64,000 bases of DNA from Vibrio cortegadensis (lineage in GTDB: Bacteria > Pseudomonadota > Gammaproteobacteria > Enterobacterales > Vibrionaceae), in the NCBI RefSeq assembly GCF_024347395.1, contig NZ_AP025473.1, positions 744,001 through 808,000 on the forward strand. The letters run 5' to 3'. Both the position numbers and the translations under genes were made by a program. Positions 8,980-18,900 of the stretch are shown one piece after another (position 1 is the stretch's first letter; every line of letters begins with the position of its first letter). Under the pieces are notes generated by a model. That model had not been told where the DNA came from. It worked only from the letters and a program-made list of their open reading frames with translations, and did no database searches.

Positions 8980-9420
8980 TTATTTCGTTGGATAACGGAT
9001 CATATAGACAAACTGATCATCTTCACTGCATTTAACAAAGCCAAAGCGAGGGTAGAGTGTCTGTACTCGGCTTCCCTGTAAGTAACAGAGTTTGCAAGGT
9101 TGTTGATACGAATCGAGAGTGTCGCTCACTTGTTGTAAAATTTTGCTTCCTATCCCTTTCCCATGAAAATTGGGTAGTAGGAAAAAACGTGAAAAATGCC
9201 AAATCTCATTGTTTTCGACCAACATGTAGCTGCCAACCGGTTCCCCGTCAACGTAAATAAGTTCCGGAAGCCCTTGGTGCCACTCGATAAGGTGTAATTC
9301 GCGTTGTAACTCTTCATCCCAGCCAAAAATCGCAGTAATAGCATCTACCTCAGCCAATTTTTTGAGAGAAAATGTAAATTCATAATCATCTTGTGTCGCG
9401 GTTCTTACCGTGAAATCCAT
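8980..9420 (-). CDS. GNAT-family N-acetyltransferase
   Basis: A 146-residue acetyl-CoA-dependent acyltransferase. The core GNAT pattern is visible: N-terminal FTVRTATQDDYEFTFSLKK, a central beta-bulge strand, then the acetyl-CoA loop FHGKGIGSKILQQV (Q/R-x-x-G-x-G/A type), and C-terminal LYPRFGFVKC. ATG at 9420 is chosen over the GTG at 9426 because AGG lies 5 bases upstream of it. The substrate is not predictable. The gene stands alone and converges on dbpA. Confidence 0.85.
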   Translation of the reverse strand: MDFTVRTATQDDYEFTFSLKKLAEVDAITAIFGWDEELQRELHLIEWHQGLPELIYVDGEPVGSYMLVENNEIWHFSRFFLLPNFHGKGIGSKILQQVSDTLDSYQQPCKLCYLQGSRVQTLYPRFGFVKCSEDDQFVYMIRYPTK

Positions 9421-9713
9421 GAGCACCTAAATTTCTAGCCTACAGTGAAATTAAACCCTACTTTACTAAACGTGAGGGTAATTGCGATTAAAAGTTTGCT
9501 GTACGTGTATCTGACTTTAACGATCTGACTGCGCTAGGTGAGCGATATTGCCGAATGTTGGAGAACAATGATGCAGAATGAGTGTGGATTTTGAACAGTA
9601 AAATAAAGTACAATGACAGCTATTGTGTTGAATGTGCAGAATAGTTTAAGCGTTATAAGTCGTTTGAGCACTATAAATAGTCACGATTACGTGAATGAAT
9701 ATAGGTGAATATA

Positions 9714-10265
9714 TTGAAAAACAAAGGTTTTACTTTAATTGAGCTAGTTGTGGTTATCGTTATTTTGGGTATTTTAGCGGTGACTGCCGCTCCAAAATTT
9801 TTGAATCTACAGAGTGATGCCAAGCAAGCCGCTTTGGAAGGTATGAAAGGTTCGCTTGAAGGTGCTCTTGGAATTACATATGGAAAGTTCGCCATTGCTG
9901 GTTTGGAAAATGAAGCCAGTGTCAACGGGTACAAAGAAGGGGGTAAGTATAAGGCTGATATTATTGCAATGCTGCCTGACTGCGGTTCAGACCCAGGAGA
10001 TTTAACGACCTTTTGTGAATTTGATTATGGGTATCCCAAAGCTAATTTTGCAACCTTGTCTAATTTAGTGACTGGCTTAAGTGCAATTCCTGGAGAGGAA
10101 GACTGGCTCCTCTATGGTGTTGGAGTTGTGGGGGCGGAAAATGAAGTAAAAATAACAGCGAGTAGTAATACAGATAATAGTCGCTGTTATATAAGTTATA
10201 GGCGATCTATCGTTTTGGATGCTGAAGACCCTGCTCCAACAATTGAGATCGTTGACTGCGACTAG
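9714..10265 (+). CDS. Type IV pilin / prepilin-type protein, MSHA-like
   Basis: A 183-residue prepilin. The TTG start at 9714 (AGGTG 6 bases upstream) gives the leader MKNKG followed by FTLIELVVVIVILGILAV, the classic prepilin peptidase site with Phe+1 and Glu+5 and the hydrophobic spine helix. The segment after it (APKFLNLQSDAKQAALEGMKGSLEGAL) resembles MSHA-family pilins of vibrios. Four Cys in the globular part could form disulfides, including a C-terminal loop closed by the final Cys. No other pilus genes flank it, so it must use pilus or type II secretion machinery encoded elsewhere (inference). Confidence 0.85.
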   Translation: MKNKGFTLIELVVVIVILGILAVTAAPKFLNLQSDAKQAALEGMKGSLEGALGITYGKFAIAGLENEASVNGYKEGGKYKADIIAMLPDCGSDPGDLTTFCEFDYGYPKANFATLSNLVTGLSAIPGEEDWLLYGVGVVGAENEVKITASSNTDNSRCYISYRRSIVLDAEDPAPTIEIVDCD

Positions 10266-10272
10266 AATAAGC

Positions 10273-10410
10273 TTATAGCCCACCTTGCTGTTGTGCATTT
10301 TTCAATAATTCTTGGCGGTGCAATTCTTGCTCCGTTAGGGATTGTTGTTCCTGTTTCTCTGACTCATTTAGTTCTTGAGCAATAAAAACATAGTATTTGT
10401 TGATAACCAT
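10273..10410 (-). CDS. Small hypothetical protein, 45 residues
   Basis: A reading frame of 45 codons beginning MVINKYYVFIAQELNESEK and ending NAQQQGGL. It has a convincing ribosome-binding site (AGGA, 7 bases from ATG). After a short hydrophobic start the rest is a single Glu/Gln-rich amphipathic stretch, likely helical. It is antisense-convergent with the pilin and stops 7 bp from the pilin stop. No family recognised. Confidence 0.5.
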   Translation of the reverse strand: MVINKYYVFIAQELNESEKQEQQSLTEQELHRQELLKNAQQQGGL

Positions 10411-10932
10411 TTTTAGATCCTAGTGTTTATGCATGCTTAGATAGTGGCGTATATCTAAAGTGTGATCATCCTCCTATTAAAAATTTTTAAGGGATGAGCT
10501 TGTCATTTTTTAGGGATGAGGCGCTGATTAAAAATAAACCTCTTGTTGGTTTTATGGGTGAGTTGTTGCTTTCTTGGTTTTGATAGCTTGCTGAATCTCT
10601 TTGCCTTTGAATCAATCTTTCGTCGCTTTGTACGCAAAATAAACGGTTGAACGTTTGCGTGTGAAAATGTGATGAATATCTCGTTTTGTTCGTTATAATC
10701 CTCTCCCGGTTTTAAGCCGATGCTTAGCCAATACAAGCCGTCACATGGAACAGTGAACGACCTCAAGGACCGGACCAGCTATTTTTAATGCTTGTATAAG
10801 GTGATCTACAATATGAACAACTTGTTCCTTCATTCATTCGCTGCAAATTGCTCGGGCGAATCACAGTCCTATACCTTTTTTGCCAATTCTTTTGGTGCCG
10901 CTTTTATTTCCACTCTTTAATAGGACAATATA
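10411..10932 (+). promoter_or_regulatory. Promoter and structured leader of the nucleoside transporter
   Basis: No convincing gene lies in this 520-bp stretch. On the plus strand there is a TATAAT at 10694-10699. Upstream are two TGTGA half-sites (10660-10664 and 10668-10672) and a GTTGAACGTTTGCG segment, an arrangement that recalls CRP/CytR control of nucleoside genes. The transcript would have a leader of about 225 bases. In it ATACAAGC (10731-10738) pairs perfectly with GCTTGTAT (10790-10797), enclosing GC-rich sequence, and ATTCGC/GCGAAT forms a further short stem about 40 bases later. No known riboswitch class was recognised. An 87-codon minus-strand frame overlaps it and is probably spurious. 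Confidence 0.4.
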
Positions 10933-12141
10933 ATGAACATTTTATTTAGCTTAGTCGGCATCGTCGGACTAATGGCTTGCGCGTATCTACTATCTGAAAG
11001 CCGCCAGGCGATTAACTGGAAAACGGTTTCGCGTGCGTTATTACTTCAAGTAAGTTTTGCTGCACTTGTTCTTTATTTTCCTTGGGGACAAGCGGCGCTT
11101 ACCAGTTTAAGTAGTGGTGTATCTAGCCTGCTTGGATTTGCTGATGTTGGTATTGCATTCCTATTTGGGGATCTGGCGAACAGCGGGTTCATTTTTGCGA
11201 TTCGTGTTCTACCAATCATCATCTTTTTTAGTGCTCTTATTTCTGCGCTCTACTACCTTGGAATCATGCAAAAAGTGATTGAAGTGATTGGTGGCGCGAT
11301 TCAGAAATTTCTTGGTACGAGTAAAGCTGAGTCATTAGTCGCTACTGGTAATATCTTTCTATCTCAAGGTGAATCTCCACTGCTTATCCGTCCATTTCTA
11401 TCAAAAATGACGCGTTCAGAGCTATTTGCCGTGATGGCTGGTGGTATGGCTTCCGTTGCGGGTAGTGTTTTAGGGGGTTATGCAGGGCTAGGCGTTGAGC
11501 TTAAGTACCTCATTGCCGCAAGCTTTATGGCGGCTCCAGGTAGCTTAATGATGGCGAAAATCATTGTTCCTGAGCGTGATACTCCTTGTAACCAATCTGA
11601 TATTGAGATGGATAAAGCGGACCAAAGCAATGTGATTGATGCATTAGCAAGCGGTGCAATGAGTGGCATGAAAGTCGCGGTAGCGGTGGGCACTATGCTG
11701 ATTGCTTTTGTGAGTGTTATCGCGATGGTCAATACTGGGCTAGAAAGCTTAGGTGAGTTATTTGGCTTCACGGGCATCACGCTACAAGCAATTTTTGGCT
11801 ACATTTTCTCGCCATTAGCATGGTTGATTGGTATCCCAAGCCATGAAGTATTAGCAGCGGGCTCTTATATTGGTCAGAAAGTGGTAATGAACGAGTTTGT
11901 GGCATTCATTGATTTTGTTGAGAACAAAGCACTACTTTCAGAACACAGCCAAGTGATCATTACATTCGCGTTATGTGGCTTTGCTAACATCGGTTCTATT
12001 GCGATTCAACTTGGTTCAATCGGCGTGATTGCACCTGAGCGCCGTTCAGAAGTGGCAAACTTAGGTTTAAAAGCGGTAGTTGCCGGTACATTAGCTAACC
12101 TAATGAGTGCTTGCCTAGCAGGTATGTTCATTTTACTGTAA
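10933..12141 (+). CDS. nupC: Concentrative nucleoside transporter, NupC family
   Basis: An inner-membrane nucleoside:cation symporter, 402 residues, about ten hydrophobic segments. Family signatures are visible: RVLPIIIFFSALISALYYLGIMQ, GTSKAESLVATGNIFLSQGESPLLIRPFL (substrate/ion hairpin region), MAGGMASVAGSVLGGYAGLG, and the second hairpin FALCGFANIGSIAIQLGSIGVIAPERR. TAGGAC precedes ATG. It is followed by its own terminator. The upstream half-sites suggest cAMP-CRP and possibly CytR control. Confidence 0.92.
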   Translation: MNILFSLVGIVGLMACAYLLSESRQAINWKTVSRALLLQVSFAALVLYFPWGQAALTSLSSGVSSLLGFADVGIAFLFGDLANSGFIFAIRVLPIIIFFSALISALYYLGIMQKVIEVIGGAIQKFLGTSKAESLVATGNIFLSQGESPLLIRPFLSKMTRSELFAVMAGGMASVAGSVLGGYAGLGVELKYLIAASFMAAPGSLMMAKIIVPERDTPCNQSDIEMDKADQSNVIDALASGAMSGMKVAVAVGTMLIAFVSVIAMVNTGLESLGELFGFTGITLQAIFGYIFSPLAWLIGIPSHEVLAAGSYIGQKVVMNEFVAFIDFVENKALLSEHSQVIITFALCGFANIGSIAIQLGSIGVIAPERRSEVANLGLKAVVAGTLANLMSACLAGMFILL

Positions 12142-12172
12142 TTCTTATATTGAACTAATCTACTATATAACT

Positions 12173-12213
12173 CGCTCATGCCCTGTAACCATTGGTTCGC
12201 ATGAGCGTTTTTT
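12173..12213 (+). terminator. Rho-independent terminator after nupC
   Basis: CGCTCATGC / GCATGAGCG, 9-bp perfect stem, followed by six T. Confidence 0.9.
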
Positions 12214-12412
12214 ATTCGATCCTGTTGTATATCTCATTATCTTTAGAAAACAGTTCTTTCTTAAAAAAAACTGATTCACCGCAATTTATCTTATCCAATT
12301 CCGCGTACTATTTAGCGCATCTAACTGCACTGGCTTAGTTAACTCTTTTGCTAGTGGTTATCTTTCTGCCCTGATGGCAGTCGTTTCCGCTTTTAAGCTT
12401 TGAGAATTTAAT

Positions 12413-13642
12413 ATGAATAATCTTGTTGATCGCTTTATCCGTTATGTAACTTTTGATACTCAATCTAACCCGTCTGATGCAACTTGCCCAAGTTCTCCGG
12501 GTCAGTTGGTACTGGCTGAACAGTTGAAAGCTGAAATGATCGAGATGGGCTTGAGTGATGTTAGCCTAGATGAACATGGTTACTTGATGGCCAAATTACC
12601 GTCAAACGTTGATTATGAAGTACCTGCGATTGGTTTTGTTGCGCATATGGATACCGCGCCTGACGCTTCTGGTGCCAATGTTAAACCACAAATTATCGAT
12701 GATTACCGTGGCGGTGATATTGCTCTAGGTAAAGGTGATGAAGTTCTTTCACCAATTCAATACCCAGATCTCCATAAGCTTCATGGCCACAGCATTATTA
12801 CTACTGATGGTACAACTCTACTTGGTGGAGATAACAAAGCTGGGATTGCAGAAATCCTAACCGCGATGGCAACACTTGTTGCGAACCCAGAGATCCCACA
12901 CGGTGAGATTTGCATTGGTTTCACTCCAGATGAAGAGATTGGCCGTGGTGCTGATCTGTTTAACGTTGAGAAGTTTGGTGCTCAGTGGGCGTACACGATT
13001 GATGGTGGCCCCGTTGGTGAGTTGGAATTTGAAAACTTCAATGCGACCAATGCAACGGTTGTTTGCCACGGCGTAAGTGTTCACCCTGGTACTGCAAAAG
13101 GTAAACTTGTTAATGCGATGAATATTGCGGCTAAATTCCAAGCGATGATGCCTGCAGATGAAACGCCTGAAACAACAGAAGGCTACGAGGGTTTCTACCA
13201 CCTTGGTTCAGGTTCGATGAACGTTGCACGTACAGAACTAAACTACATTATTCGTGACTTTGACCGTGATGGTTTAGAGAACCGCAAAGCGTTCATGCTG
13301 CAAAAAGCCGCTGAACTGAACGAAACGCTTGGTCATGATCGTATTGAAGTTCAAATGAAAGATTGCTACTTCAATATGCGTGAAATGGTAGAACCACATC
13401 CACATGTCATTGAATTGGCAAAGCAAGCTATGATTGAATGTGACGTTGAACCAATGATTAAACCAATTCGTGGTGGTACTGATGGTGCGCGTTTATCATT
13501 TATGGGTTTACCATGTCCGAATATTTTCACTGGCGGTTACAACTTCCACGGTATTCATGAGTTCATTACCGTTCAAGGTATGGAGCTTTCTGTGAAAGTT
13601 ATCGTTAAATTAGTTGAGAAAACGGCACTAAACTACAAGTAA
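12413..13642 (+). CDS. pepT: Peptidase T (aminotripeptidase)
   Basis: A zinc-dependent cytoplasmic tripeptidase of family M20, 409 residues, the usual length. Metal-site signatures are present: GFVAHMDTAPDASG (first His and Asp, about residue 79), TLLGGDNKAGIAEI (bridging Asp), FTPDEEIGRGAD (Glu pair), then the dimerisation insert and C-terminal RGGTDGARLSFMGLPCPNIFTGGYNFHGIHE. It is transcribed alone between two terminators, after a 270-bp non-coding gap in which I see nothing specific. Confidence 0.95.
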   Translation: MNNLVDRFIRYVTFDTQSNPSDATCPSSPGQLVLAEQLKAEMIEMGLSDVSLDEHGYLMAKLPSNVDYEVPAIGFVAHMDTAPDASGANVKPQIIDDYRGGDIALGKGDEVLSPIQYPDLHKLHGHSIITTDGTTLLGGDNKAGIAEILTAMATLVANPEIPHGEICIGFTPDEEIGRGADLFNVEKFGAQWAYTIDGGPVGELEFENFNATNATVVCHGVSVHPGTAKGKLVNAMNIAAKFQAMMPADETPETTEGYEGFYHLGSGSMNVARTELNYIIRDFDRDGLENRKAFMLQKAAELNETLGHDRIEVQMKDCYFNMREMVEPHPHVIELAKQAMIECDVEPMIKPIRGGTDGARLSFMGLPCPNIFTGGYNFHGIHEFITVQGMELSVKVIVKLVEKTALNYK

Positions 13643-13671
13643 CTAACTCTCGCTAAGCATCAAATCGTAAA

Positions 13672-13696
13672 GGCAGCTTTTTAAGTTGCCTTTTTT
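13672..13696 (+). terminator. Rho-independent terminator after pepT
   Basis: GGCAGCTT and AAGTTGCC form an 8-bp stem with one G-T pair, followed by six T. Confidence 0.85.
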
Positions 13697-13825
13697 GTAT
13701 CTGCAAACTTTTGAATTAGTTTATAAATTTCAGTAAATAATCAAAATAAAGTGGCTGATAATCGTCGATTATGGGAAGCTAGTCGTGATATTCCCAAATA
13801 ATGAAAAGCGTCAAAGGTGTAGAAC

Positions 13826-14671
13826 ATGGACAAAGTGTCGTTGGTAATTGATTTTCTTCTTACTTACAAAACTCTCACCAGTTTGTTAATCATAGCCATT
13901 ATTGCTCTCATCAGACGAATAACACTGTCACGTATTCGTGGGGATGTTGCATTTCTTTCGGAAGAGCAACGCAACTGGATGTCACGAACTAAGAATTGGT
14001 CATTTGCCTTAACTATTTTTGCTCTCTTTGCATTATGGCGATTTGAAATTAATGAGTTTGCACTATCTGTGACTGCCATTGCGGTGGCTATCGTGGTTGC
14101 CTCAAAAGAGATCATTTTGTGTTTTACGGGTTCAATTCAACGCGCGAGTTCTCGCTCTTTTCGGATTGGAGATTGGATCGAAGTTGGTAAGCTTTGTGGT
14201 GAAGTTATCGAACATAATATGATGGCAACCGTTATTCAGGAAATCGATCTTCACCACGGCCAATATCATTACACCGGAAAAACGGCGACATTGCCTAATA
14301 GTATGTTTTTTACTTACCCGGTAAAGAATCTCAATTTCATGAAGCGTTATGTTTATCATAACTTCAATATTACGGTGCGAGATTTTGTGAATGTGTATCC
14401 AATGTTTCCTGAATTGATTTCGAAAATTGAAGAACATTGTGAAGACTTCATCGATGTCGCTCGTCGGTATAATGCTGTGATTGAGAAACATGCAGGCGTT
14501 GATTTACCTGGTTCTGAGCCTCATATTCATGTCACCAGTTCCTCTACGGGTGAGCAATTGATTCATTTCATGATTTTCTGTCCGACAGAAAGAGCGTCTC
14601 ATTTAGAGCAACATATCCGTCAAGATTTTATGGAAGCTTATGCGATTAGGTTCCCTATTAATGAAGCATAA
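13826..14671 (+). CDS. Small-conductance mechanosensitive channel, MscS-like
   Basis: 281 residues. Two to three membrane helices (about 8-28, 55-75 and 80-105) are followed by the MscS core: a pore-lining helix, the beta domain with RASSRSFRIGDWIEVGKLCGEVIEHN, and an alpha/beta vestibule domain. The family releases solutes on hypo-osmotic shock. The pore helix is less Gly/Ala-rich than in E. coli MscS (AVAIVVASKEIILCFTGSI), and the pre-beta region has an insert around HHGQYHYTGKTATLPNS, so gating or selectivity may differ. No operon partners. Confidence 0.82.
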   Translation: MDKVSLVIDFLLTYKTLTSLLIIAIIALIRRITLSRIRGDVAFLSEEQRNWMSRTKNWSFALTIFALFALWRFEINEFALSVTAIAVAIVVASKEIILCFTGSIQRASSRSFRIGDWIEVGKLCGEVIEHNMMATVIQEIDLHHGQYHYTGKTATLPNSMFFTYPVKNLNFMKRYVYHNFNITVRDFVNVYPMFPELISKIEEHCEDFIDVARRYNAVIEKHAGVDLPGSEPHIHVTSSSTGEQLIHFMIFCPTERASHLEQHIRQDFMEAYAIRFPINEA

Positions 14672-14821
14672 ATAGAGGTGATGAATCAACGCAAATGATT
14701 CATATCGCAGTACACAGTTTGAAACAAATGCGCCGTAGGATTTGATAATCTTCGGACATTGAAACACTTGATATTGATAAGGTTTAACGACTTTCTGTTA
14801 ATTCAATATTATGGTTTATCA

Positions 14822-15955
14822 ATGCGAAAGAAGTTATTACTTACATCCATTATTAGCTCTTTAGTACTTGTTGGTTGTGGTGAAGCTACCACATCAAATC
14901 AACAAGCACCTTTACCCTTAGTGACTGTACAGGATGTAAATGTCATTGCTCACCAACAAAGCAAACGCTACGTTGGACGCGTTGAGGCAGTTGAAGATAC
15001 GGCGATCACAGCCCAAGTATCTGGGTATCTTAAAGAGCGCCATTTTGTCGAAGGTGAAATGGTCGAAAAAGGCCAACTGCTTTACTCCATCGAACCTTCC
15101 TCGTTTGAAGCTCAAGTCGCGATTGCAAAAGCTGCGGTTGCGCAAGCCAATGCGCTTCTTAAAAAAGCACAGTTGGATTTTGAACGTGGAAAAAACTTAC
15201 TACCTAAAGGCAGTATTTCTCAATCTGAATTCGATGCATTAACGGCCAATTTACTTGGTGCTGAAGCTAGTGTTGAATCCGCAACAGCACAATTAAATCT
15301 CTCTGAAGTAAATCTCTCTCATACTCAAATCGCAGCACCATTTTCAGGCCGAATCAGTGATACAAATGTGAGCAAAGGCGATCTCGTTTCTCCCTCTTCC
15401 GGCGTGCTCACCACCTTGGTTAGTTTAGATCCTATTCACACTCGTTTTAGTATGAGTGAACGCGAACGCATCGCGCTAGGGATTGATCAAATTCAAGGGG
15501 ATGGCTCAGGTGAATCTCAGAATGTCGAAGTGCAAGTCATTTTAGAGACAGGTGATGTTTTTGAGCATTTAGGCAAACTTGATTACTTAGGCAACCGTAT
15601 CAACCTCAATACGGGTACGATCGCGATGCGAGCTGTTGTCGATAATCCTGACCAGCGATTGCTCCCAGGGCAACATGTCCGTGTTGAGTTACGCCAGAAG
15701 CAGGTCGATAAAGCTTTTGTTGTTCCTCGCCGATCAGTGCAGACCGATCTAGAAGGCAACTTCGTGATGATCGTGACGGAAGGCAATGTAGCGGAACGTC
15801 GTAATGTTGAGTTAGGTAAACAAGTCGAAGAGGGGATCATCCTCCGTAGCGGTATCGCAGACAGTGAGCGCGTGATCACTCAAGGCTTGCAACGCGTCCG
15901 CAATGGGATGCCAGTCCGTTTGGAACAACAATCAGCAACAACTGACGTGAAATAA
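14822..15955 (+). CDS. RND efflux periplasmic adaptor lipoprotein (MFP)
   Basis: The adaptor of a tripartite efflux pump. ATG at 14822 gives a lipoprotein signal MRKKLLLTSIISSLVLVGC (lipobox LVGC), which rules against a longer TTG-initiated form. It follows the AcrA/MexA plan: barrel-sandwich half SKRYVGRVEAVEDTAITAQVSGYL, a coiled-coil hairpin about residues 95-165, the returning lipoyl half with TQIAAPFSGRISDTNVSKGDLV, then beta-barrel and membrane-proximal domains. It is 11 bp upstream of the pump gene, in one operon. No outer-membrane channel gene is present, so it probably shares TolC. Confidence 0.92.
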   Translation: MRKKLLLTSIISSLVLVGCGEATTSNQQAPLPLVTVQDVNVIAHQQSKRYVGRVEAVEDTAITAQVSGYLKERHFVEGEMVEKGQLLYSIEPSSFEAQVAIAKAAVAQANALLKKAQLDFERGKNLLPKGSISQSEFDALTANLLGAEASVESATAQLNLSEVNLSHTQIAAPFSGRISDTNVSKGDLVSPSSGVLTTLVSLDPIHTRFSMSERERIALGIDQIQGDGSGESQNVEVQVILETGDVFEHLGKLDYLGNRINLNTGTIAMRAVVDNPDQRLLPGQHVRVELRQKQVDKAFVVPRRSVQTDLEGNFVMIVTEGNVAERRNVELGKQVEEGIILRSGIADSERVITQGLQRVRNGMPVRLEQQSATTDVK

Positions 15956-15966
15956 AGGAGAAGTCT

Positions 15967-18900
15967 ATGCTAAGTCGTTTCTTTATTCAGCGTCCTAAAT
16001 TTGCGCTGGTTATCTCCATTATACTCACGCTTGCTGGGATGATTGCGCTCACGGTACTTCCAGTGGCGGAGTACCCTAAAATTAGCCCTCCATCTGTGAG
16101 CGTGAATGCCTATTACACCGGTGCAAGTGCAGAAGTGGTAGAGCAAGCTATTGCCGATCCAATCGAGACTTCGGTGAATGGTGTGGAAGATATGCTGTAT
16201 ATGTCTTCAAAAAGCGCCAATGATGGTTCTTATTCCCTTAACGTCACGTTTGATGTAGGGACCGATCCAGACATGGCGCAAGTCAATGTTCAAAACCGTG
16301 TCTCTCAAATTGAATCTAAGCTACCTCAAGATGTTCGAATGGTTGGTGTTACTGTCAAAAAACGCTCACCAGATCTTCTCATGGTATTGAACTTCTACTC
16401 TCCGAATGGTGAGTATGACGATAAATTTCTGATCAATTACATTAACTTGAATGTGAAAGATCAACTGGCACGTGTTAAAGGGATCAGTGAAGTTAATGTG
16501 ATAGGTGGCGGTGAATACGCCATGCGAGTGTGGCTTGACCCTGAAAAAATGGCCAACTTGAAGCTGACGACCTCCGATGTTTACGCTGCGCTTGCGGAGC
16601 AAAATGTACAGGTTGCAACCGGCCGTATTGGTGCTGCACCTTATAACAATCCGCAAGAAGTGCAATTTAACCTAGTGACAAAAGGAAGACTTGAATCGGT
16701 AAGCGAGTTTGAAGAGGTGGTATTACGGGCTCAAAGTGATGGTGAGACTGTCTACTTAAAGGATGTGGCTCGCGTTGAGCTTGGTAAAAAATTCTATGAT
16801 GGAAGCGGTCAATTCCGTGGTCAAGATGCCTCTATTGTCACGCTATCGTTGCAGTCGGATGCCAATGCCTTAGAGAGCGGACAAGCCGTTATGGATCTGC
16901 TTGATGGCCTCAGTGGTAATTTCCCTGAAGGCATGGCCTATGAAACAAGTTATGACACGACGTTATTCGTGGAAGAGTCGATTAAGGGGGTACTGAAAAC
17001 GCTTATTGAAGCAATACTATTGGTTATCGCCGTTACTTACCTGTTCTTGGGAAGTGCGCGCGCCACACTCATCCCTGTGGTTGCCATTCCGGTTTCATTA
17101 ATTGGCACATTCGCGATTATGGTGTTGGCCGGTTTTACTATCAATACCGTGACCCTTTTCGGGCTTATCTTAGCCATTGGTATTGTCGTAGATGATGCCA
17201 TCTTGGTTATTGAGAATGTCGACACGACGATGGCAAAGGATCCAAGCCTCTCACCACGAAAAGCAACGCTGATCGCGATGAAGGAGGTGACGGGGCCAAT
17301 TGTCACCTCTACCTTAGTTTTGCTCGCAGTATTCTTACCTGTCGCTATGCTTCCGGGTATTACAGGTATTATGTATCGCCAGTTCGCTCTCACTATCTGT
17401 ATATCGGTTGTGATCTCATCGATTAATGCACTAACGCTGTCTCCTGCTTTGTGCTCATTAGTTCTTAAACAAGGTGGTGGTAATACCGCGAGTTGGTTTA
17501 AAGCATTCAACCGTGGTTTAGACAAAGTGACGGAACGCTATGGACGAGGGGCGAGTTTCTTAGTCAAGAAAGTATTTTTACTGGCTACCTTCTTCGTTTT
17601 TGCTTTAGGGGCGGTGACTTACTTAGCGAAAACCACATCAACGGCATTTGTTCCACAAGAAGATAAAGGGATTTTGTTGGTTAATGTGCAGCTACCGGAT
17701 GCCGCATCTTTATCTCGAACGGAAGAGACCAGTGCGCAATTGATGGAAATGATTGAGCAGGAACCCGCTATCGACGGAATTACGGTCGCTAACGGCTATG
17801 CCTTTATGACAGGCGCTGCGGCATCGAATGGAGCCTCTCTATTTATCAAGTTAAAGCCGTGGGACGAGCGTAATGCAATGGACGGTGAGCAGTCAGCCAA
17901 TGCCATCGCTGCTAGGATCAACGGTCGTGCTGCTGCCGAATTACCACAAGCGATAGTGTTTGCGATGGGGCCTCCTGCTGTTCCTGGCATGGGCGCTGCT
18001 TCAGGGTTTGAATATGTACTTGAAGATTCTTTAGGGCGTAGCAGAACGGACTTAGCGATTCTAATGAATGACGTGATTCAGGAAGCGAATAAGCAACCTG
18101 AGATCGCCTATACCTTCAGTACTTTTCGTGCCAATGTCCCACACTACTATGTTGATATTGATCGCGAGAAAGCTCAGCAACTTGGCATTCCGTTGGCATC
18201 AGTATTTCAAACGTTGCAGGGTAATTTAGGTTCACTTTATGTGAATGATTTTACGATGTTCGGTAAGAACTTTCGTGTAACGATGCAAGCCGATAGTGAG
18301 CACCGTAGTGGGATAGAAGATCTTGCTCTGTTTCATGTACGTTCGTCGTCTGGTGATATGATTCCACTTAGTACTCTTGTTTCGTATGAACAGGTTTTCG
18401 AACCCGATGTCGCGTGGCGCTACAACATGTATCGCAGCGCAATTATTCAAGGCCAAGCCGCGGAGGGATATTCCAGTGGTGATGCCATTGCTGCAATGGA
18501 GCGCGTCTCGGCTGATATCCTGCCGCAAGGTTATCAGTTTGAGTGGACTGGCATGGCATACCAAGAGGTACAAGCGGGAAATCAGGCGATTTATGCTTTT
18601 GCCTTGGCCTTAATCTTCATTTACCTGTTTATGGTGGCTCAATATGAAAGTTGGAGTATTCCTCTCGCGATCATACTGGTGGTGCCCGTTGCAACACTCG
18701 GTTCATTCTTAGCGTTGACGATCGCAGGAATGCCACTCAACCTTTACGCGCAAATAGGGTTAGTTCTGTTGATTGCGTTAGCCGCCAAAAACGCAATACT
18801 GATTGTGGAGTTTGCTAAAGTGGAACGTGAAGAGAAAGAAATCCCACTCGATGAGGCTGCGGTTTCTGGTGGTAAGCTACGTTTTCGCGCCGTAAACATG

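Noticed and set aside
10503..10766. 87-codon open frame on the minus strand
   Set aside because: It starts at TTG without a ribosome-binding site, ends in Lys/Arg-rich low-complexity sequence and covers the nupC promoter and leader, which explain its conservation better. A ribosome-profiling signal would change this.
17037..17525. 162-codon frame antisense to the RND pump
   Set aside because: A shadow of the pump's transmembrane coding region; no independent evidence.
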